Shown piece by piece: positions 6,761 to 8,402 of a stretch of 8,402 bases of DNA (position 1 is its first letter; every line of letters begins with the position of its first letter). The stretch is from Deltaproteobacteria bacterium (GTDB lineage Bacteria; Desulfobacterota; Desulfobacteria; Desulfobacterales; Desulfosalsimonadaceae). The position numbers and the translations under genes are program-made. Location: the NCBI GenBank assembly GCA_024280875.1, contig JAJRPH010000250.1, forward strand, positions 1-8,402, written 5' to 3'. The notes beneath the pieces are model-generated. The model was not told the DNA's origin, did not search any database, and saw only the letters and a program-made list of their open reading frames with translations.

Positions 6761-7678
6761 GTGAAAATTCATGTAACAACCGTATGGATATGTATTCTGC
6801 TCTTTTGGAGTTTAAACACGCCCGTGATTGCCAGCGATCACCCTCCTAATCCGGATAATTTATATACTCAAAAAGCGATCAATCAAGCGACCGGGGCGGA
6901 TAATGGAAATAAAAAACAAACGGATCAAACACTGGATTCCATGTTTTCCCTGTATCAGCCTTACCTGAAAAACATTTCCGCCTATGAGCCGATCTACTTT
7001 CTGGTAGGCACCGATCCTTCGAAAAGCAGGTTTCAATTTAGTTTCAAATACCGATTTTTAAATCCGGGATTTTCGGTTGTCAAAGAATATCACTGGATTC
7101 AGGGGTTTCATCTGGCCTACACCCAGACGTCGTTCTGGGATCTTAAGACGCGATCTCAGCCATTTAAGGATACCAGCTATAAACCGGAACTGTTTTTCCT
7201 GACTCAGAACCTTTTAAAAAAAGATTTCGGCTTTGGAAAAATATTTTTCCAGACCGGATATCAGCATGAGTCCAACGGCCGGGGAGAGGACCTTTCCCGG
7301 AGCACCAACTATCTGTATTTAAAGCCCGTCGTTATTTTTTATGATAAAAACAGCTCTTTCGGACTTCAGATCTCCCCAAAGGTCTGGACCTATGTTGGAA
7401 ATAACAATGAAACCAATCCGGATTTAAGTGATTATCGTGGGTATTTTGATCTTGAAATGAAAGCCGGGATGGCGAGCAGCTTTGTTTTCGAATCACACTT
7501 TCAAAGTGCCAAAAAAGGAAATTCCATTCGGCTGGATTTATCTTATCCGCTGAATAACTTGTTTGAAAATATCGATCTGTATTTTCAGGTTCAATACCTA
7601 AACGCACTGGCCGAAAGCCTGATCGATTACAGGCAACGCACCCGGGCGTTTCGCCTGGGGTTTTCCGTTGTACGATAA
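6761..7678 (+). CDS. pldA: Outer membrane phospholipase A (OMPLA)
   Basis: The 305-residue product (from GTG 6761) is an outer membrane phospholipase that hydrolyses acyl chains of phospholipids reaching the outer leaflet, active as a calcium-dependent dimer in its family. A signal peptide (MKIHVTTVWICILLFWSLNTPVIA) should be cut before Ser25. YQHESNGRGEDLSRSTN contains the catalytic residues H169, S171 and N183 in the exact spacing of E. coli H142, S144 and N156. Ser179 matches the calcium-site Ser152, and Ser132 (SQPFKDTSYKPELF) aligns with calcium-site Ser106, judged from a remembered E. coli sequence. The C-terminal strands, with NPDLSDYRGYF and ESLIDYRQRTRAFRLGF, also match the family barrel. 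An approximately 60-residue Asn/Gln-rich segment precedes the barrel. The gene diverges from the efflux operon and is probably transcribed alone. Confidence 0.95.
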   Translation: MKIHVTTVWICILLFWSLNTPVIASDHPPNPDNLYTQKAINQATGADNGNKKQTDQTLDSMFSLYQPYLKNISAYEPIYFLVGTDPSKSRFQFSFKYRFLNPGFSVVKEYHWIQGFHLAYTQTSFWDLKTRSQPFKDTSYKPELFFLTQNLLKKDFGFGKIFFQTGYQHESNGRGEDLSRSTNYLYLKPVVIFYDKNSSFGLQISPKVWTYVGNNNETNPDLSDYRGYFDLEMKAGMASSFVFESHFQSAKKGNSIRLDLSYPLNNLFENIDLYFQVQYLNALAESLIDYRQRTRAFRLGFSVVR

Positions 7679-7952
7679 ACAAAACCCGTATGTCTCAAAA
7701 AATTCGGGCGACCCACAATTGTGATCCCTTCTGAAATCAACCAAAAAAGTTAATTTTTTTTCAAAACCGTCGGCGTAACAGAAGCCATTGCCCAGTTGAC
7801 TGCCGCACTGCACGAAAAAAACGATTTTCGGAATAGAAACACCCGGCAAAAAGCACAGTCTGGATGTACCCGAAAAAACGGTTTATTTTGTTGAGTACCC
7901 GCTAAAAGGAAAAAGCCGGTTTCCACCCGCCAAACTGATGTATCACCCTGCC
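7679..7952. other. Gene-poor spacer, possible coding remnant
   Basis: No intact gene is supported here. On the plus strand the frame directly following the pldA stop reads LKKFGRPTIVIPSEINQKS, meets TAA at 7751-7753, resumes as KTVGVTEAIAQLTAALHEKN to a run of seven A (7815-7821), and then a different frame reads on as TIFGIETPGKKHSLDVP and further to TAA 7974. This pattern could be a broken gene with one stop and one frameshift, or chance. I do not recognise the protein. The spacer also holds the terminator candidate of the leftward frame to its right. Confidence 0.3.
7910..7930 (-). terminator. Candidate rho-independent terminator
   Basis: On the minus strand GCGGGT (7930-7925), loop GGAA (7924-7921) and ACCGGC (7920-7915) form a six-pair stem with one G-G mismatch and a GNRA-type loop, followed directly by TTTTT (7914-7910). 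It lies 22 bases after the stop of the leftward frame ending at 7953, as expected for its terminator. The stem is short and imperfect. Confidence 0.4.
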
Positions 7953-8276
7953 TCAATCAACACTACATATCCTTAAAATAATTATATATTCAATATTAGT
8001 TAAAATTCTAATTGTCTCGTATTGACACCATCCGTAACATATAACGGATCTTCCTCCCAATAGTTTTACCAGGTCTGGTTTGGCAACTTTGAGTCTTTCC
8101 AAAGGAGAAGCCTTTCCTTTTCTCCAATGATTTGCCACTATTTCTATTGCTGACACAAAAAATAACCATGAAAAAGCTGGTTGTGATTCCGAAATCCAAA
8201 GAGCGTCTTGATAAAGCCTTGCTGATTTAACAAGTGCAATAGCATCACCAGGTGAAAGATTACCATAATGCCTCAT
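7953..8276 (-). CDS. Hypothetical protein, possibly truncated at one or both ends
   Basis: The frame gives 107 residues. Residues 1-73, from MRHYGNLSPGDAIALVKSAR to PLERLKVAKPDLVKLL, read like a real soluble helical protein; the segment ARLYQDALWISESQPAFSW followed by LFFVSAIEIVANHW recalls a group of longer uncharacterised bacterial proteins (from memory, unnamed). In those I expect more sequence on both sides. Here the remaining 34 residues (VICYGWCQYETIRILTNIEY...) are Ile- and Cys-rich, lie in AT-rich DNA and look like read-through into non-coding sequence. An in-frame TAA lies 18 bases before the ATG and no good ribosome binding site is visible. A promoter candidate upstream and a terminator candidate downstream argue for a transcribed unit. 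It may be a small gene or a decaying fragment. Confidence 0.45.
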   Translation of the reverse strand: MRHYGNLSPGDAIALVKSARLYQDALWISESQPAFSWLFFVSAIEIVANHWRKGKASPLERLKVAKPDLVKLLGGRSVICYGWCQYETIRILTNIEYIIILRICSVD

Positions 8277-8305
8277 TGCTGTCCGGTTAACTTATGAAAA
8301 ATATC

Positions 8306-8334
8306 AATATGTTAAAAATATAAACCCCGGTCAA
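8306..8334 (-). promoter_or_regulatory. Candidate sigma70 promoter for the leftward small frame
   Basis: On the minus strand TTGACC (8334-8329, five of six consensus positions) is followed after 17 bases by CATATT (8311-8306, four of six). The start would be near 8299, about 23 bases before ATG 8276. The surrounding DNA to 8402 is AT-rich and shows no other gene. Confidence 0.35.
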
Positions 8335-8402
8335 GTTGCAATTTTGGAAAATAGTTTTTCTATTTATTTTACAGCGATTGTTTTATTTTTGATTTTTTAA
8401 TC

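Noticed and set aside
7645..7655. GGCG-TTT-CGCC hairpin followed by GGGGTTTT as a pldA terminator
   Set aside because: It lies inside the pldA coding region before the stop, has only four strong pairs and no adequate T-tract directly after the stem.
7862..7885. CCG-AAAAAA-CGG followed by T-rich sequence as a plus-strand terminator
   Set aside because: A three-pair stem is too weak to support the call.
7332..7956. Minus-strand frames at 7682-7332, 7849-7598 and 7956-7750
   Set aside because: The first two overlap pldA on the opposite strand and all three are Cys-, Phe- and Arg-rich without recognisable domains.
1..8402. CRISPR arrays, tRNA or rRNA genes, insertion sequences, integrases, toxin-antitoxin or defence genes
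   Set aside because: I looked for repeated spaced units, clover-leaf features, transposase motifs and small toxin-like gene pairs on both strands and found none that could be supported.

Overview
The window looks like chromosomal DNA of a Gram-negative bacterium with moderate GC coding regions and strongly AT-rich spacers. Three genes need an outer membrane: a TolC-type channel, an RND efflux system and outer membrane phospholipase A. The style of the proteins suggests a Desulfobacterota-like (deltaproteobacterial) host, but this is a weak inference from general resemblance.

Layout. Positions 1 to 6428 hold one leftward (minus strand) gene cluster, read from right to left: a TolC-family outer membrane channel (6428-5031), a lipoprotein membrane fusion protein (4963-3788), an RND inner membrane pump (3791-546, overlapping the previous gene by 4 bases) and a small multi-pass membrane protein resembling the DUF4203/TMEM198 type (from 509, cut by the left edge). 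The spacers are 67, -4 and 36 bases with no visible terminator, so this is probably one operon. The first three products should form a tripartite pump spanning both membranes. The fourth is an unusual extra passenger of unknown role.

Positions 6429-6760 form an AT-rich divergent control region. I see two overlapping, oppositely directed sigma70-like promoters (6675-6703 rightward, 6691-6719 leftward) and two inverted repeats (6611-6632 and 6648-6662) in the leader of the efflux operon. No regulator gene is in view. Rightward from this region lies pldA (6761-7678), which has the full OMPLA catalytic set; its start is best placed at a GTG with a clear ribosome binding site.

Positions 7679-8402 are gene-poor. 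They hold a short leftward reading frame (8276-7953) with its own candidate promoter and terminator. Its first 70 or so residues look like a real protein family but its tail does not, so it may be a truncated or decaying gene. Between it and pldA lies sequence that reads like broken coding DNA on the plus strand. I see no RNA genes, CRISPR arrays, insertion sequences or phage genes. The coding content is mostly of known families; the most open points are the DUF4203-like passenger gene, an Arg-for-Lys change in the pump's proton relay, the divergent control region and the degraded right end.
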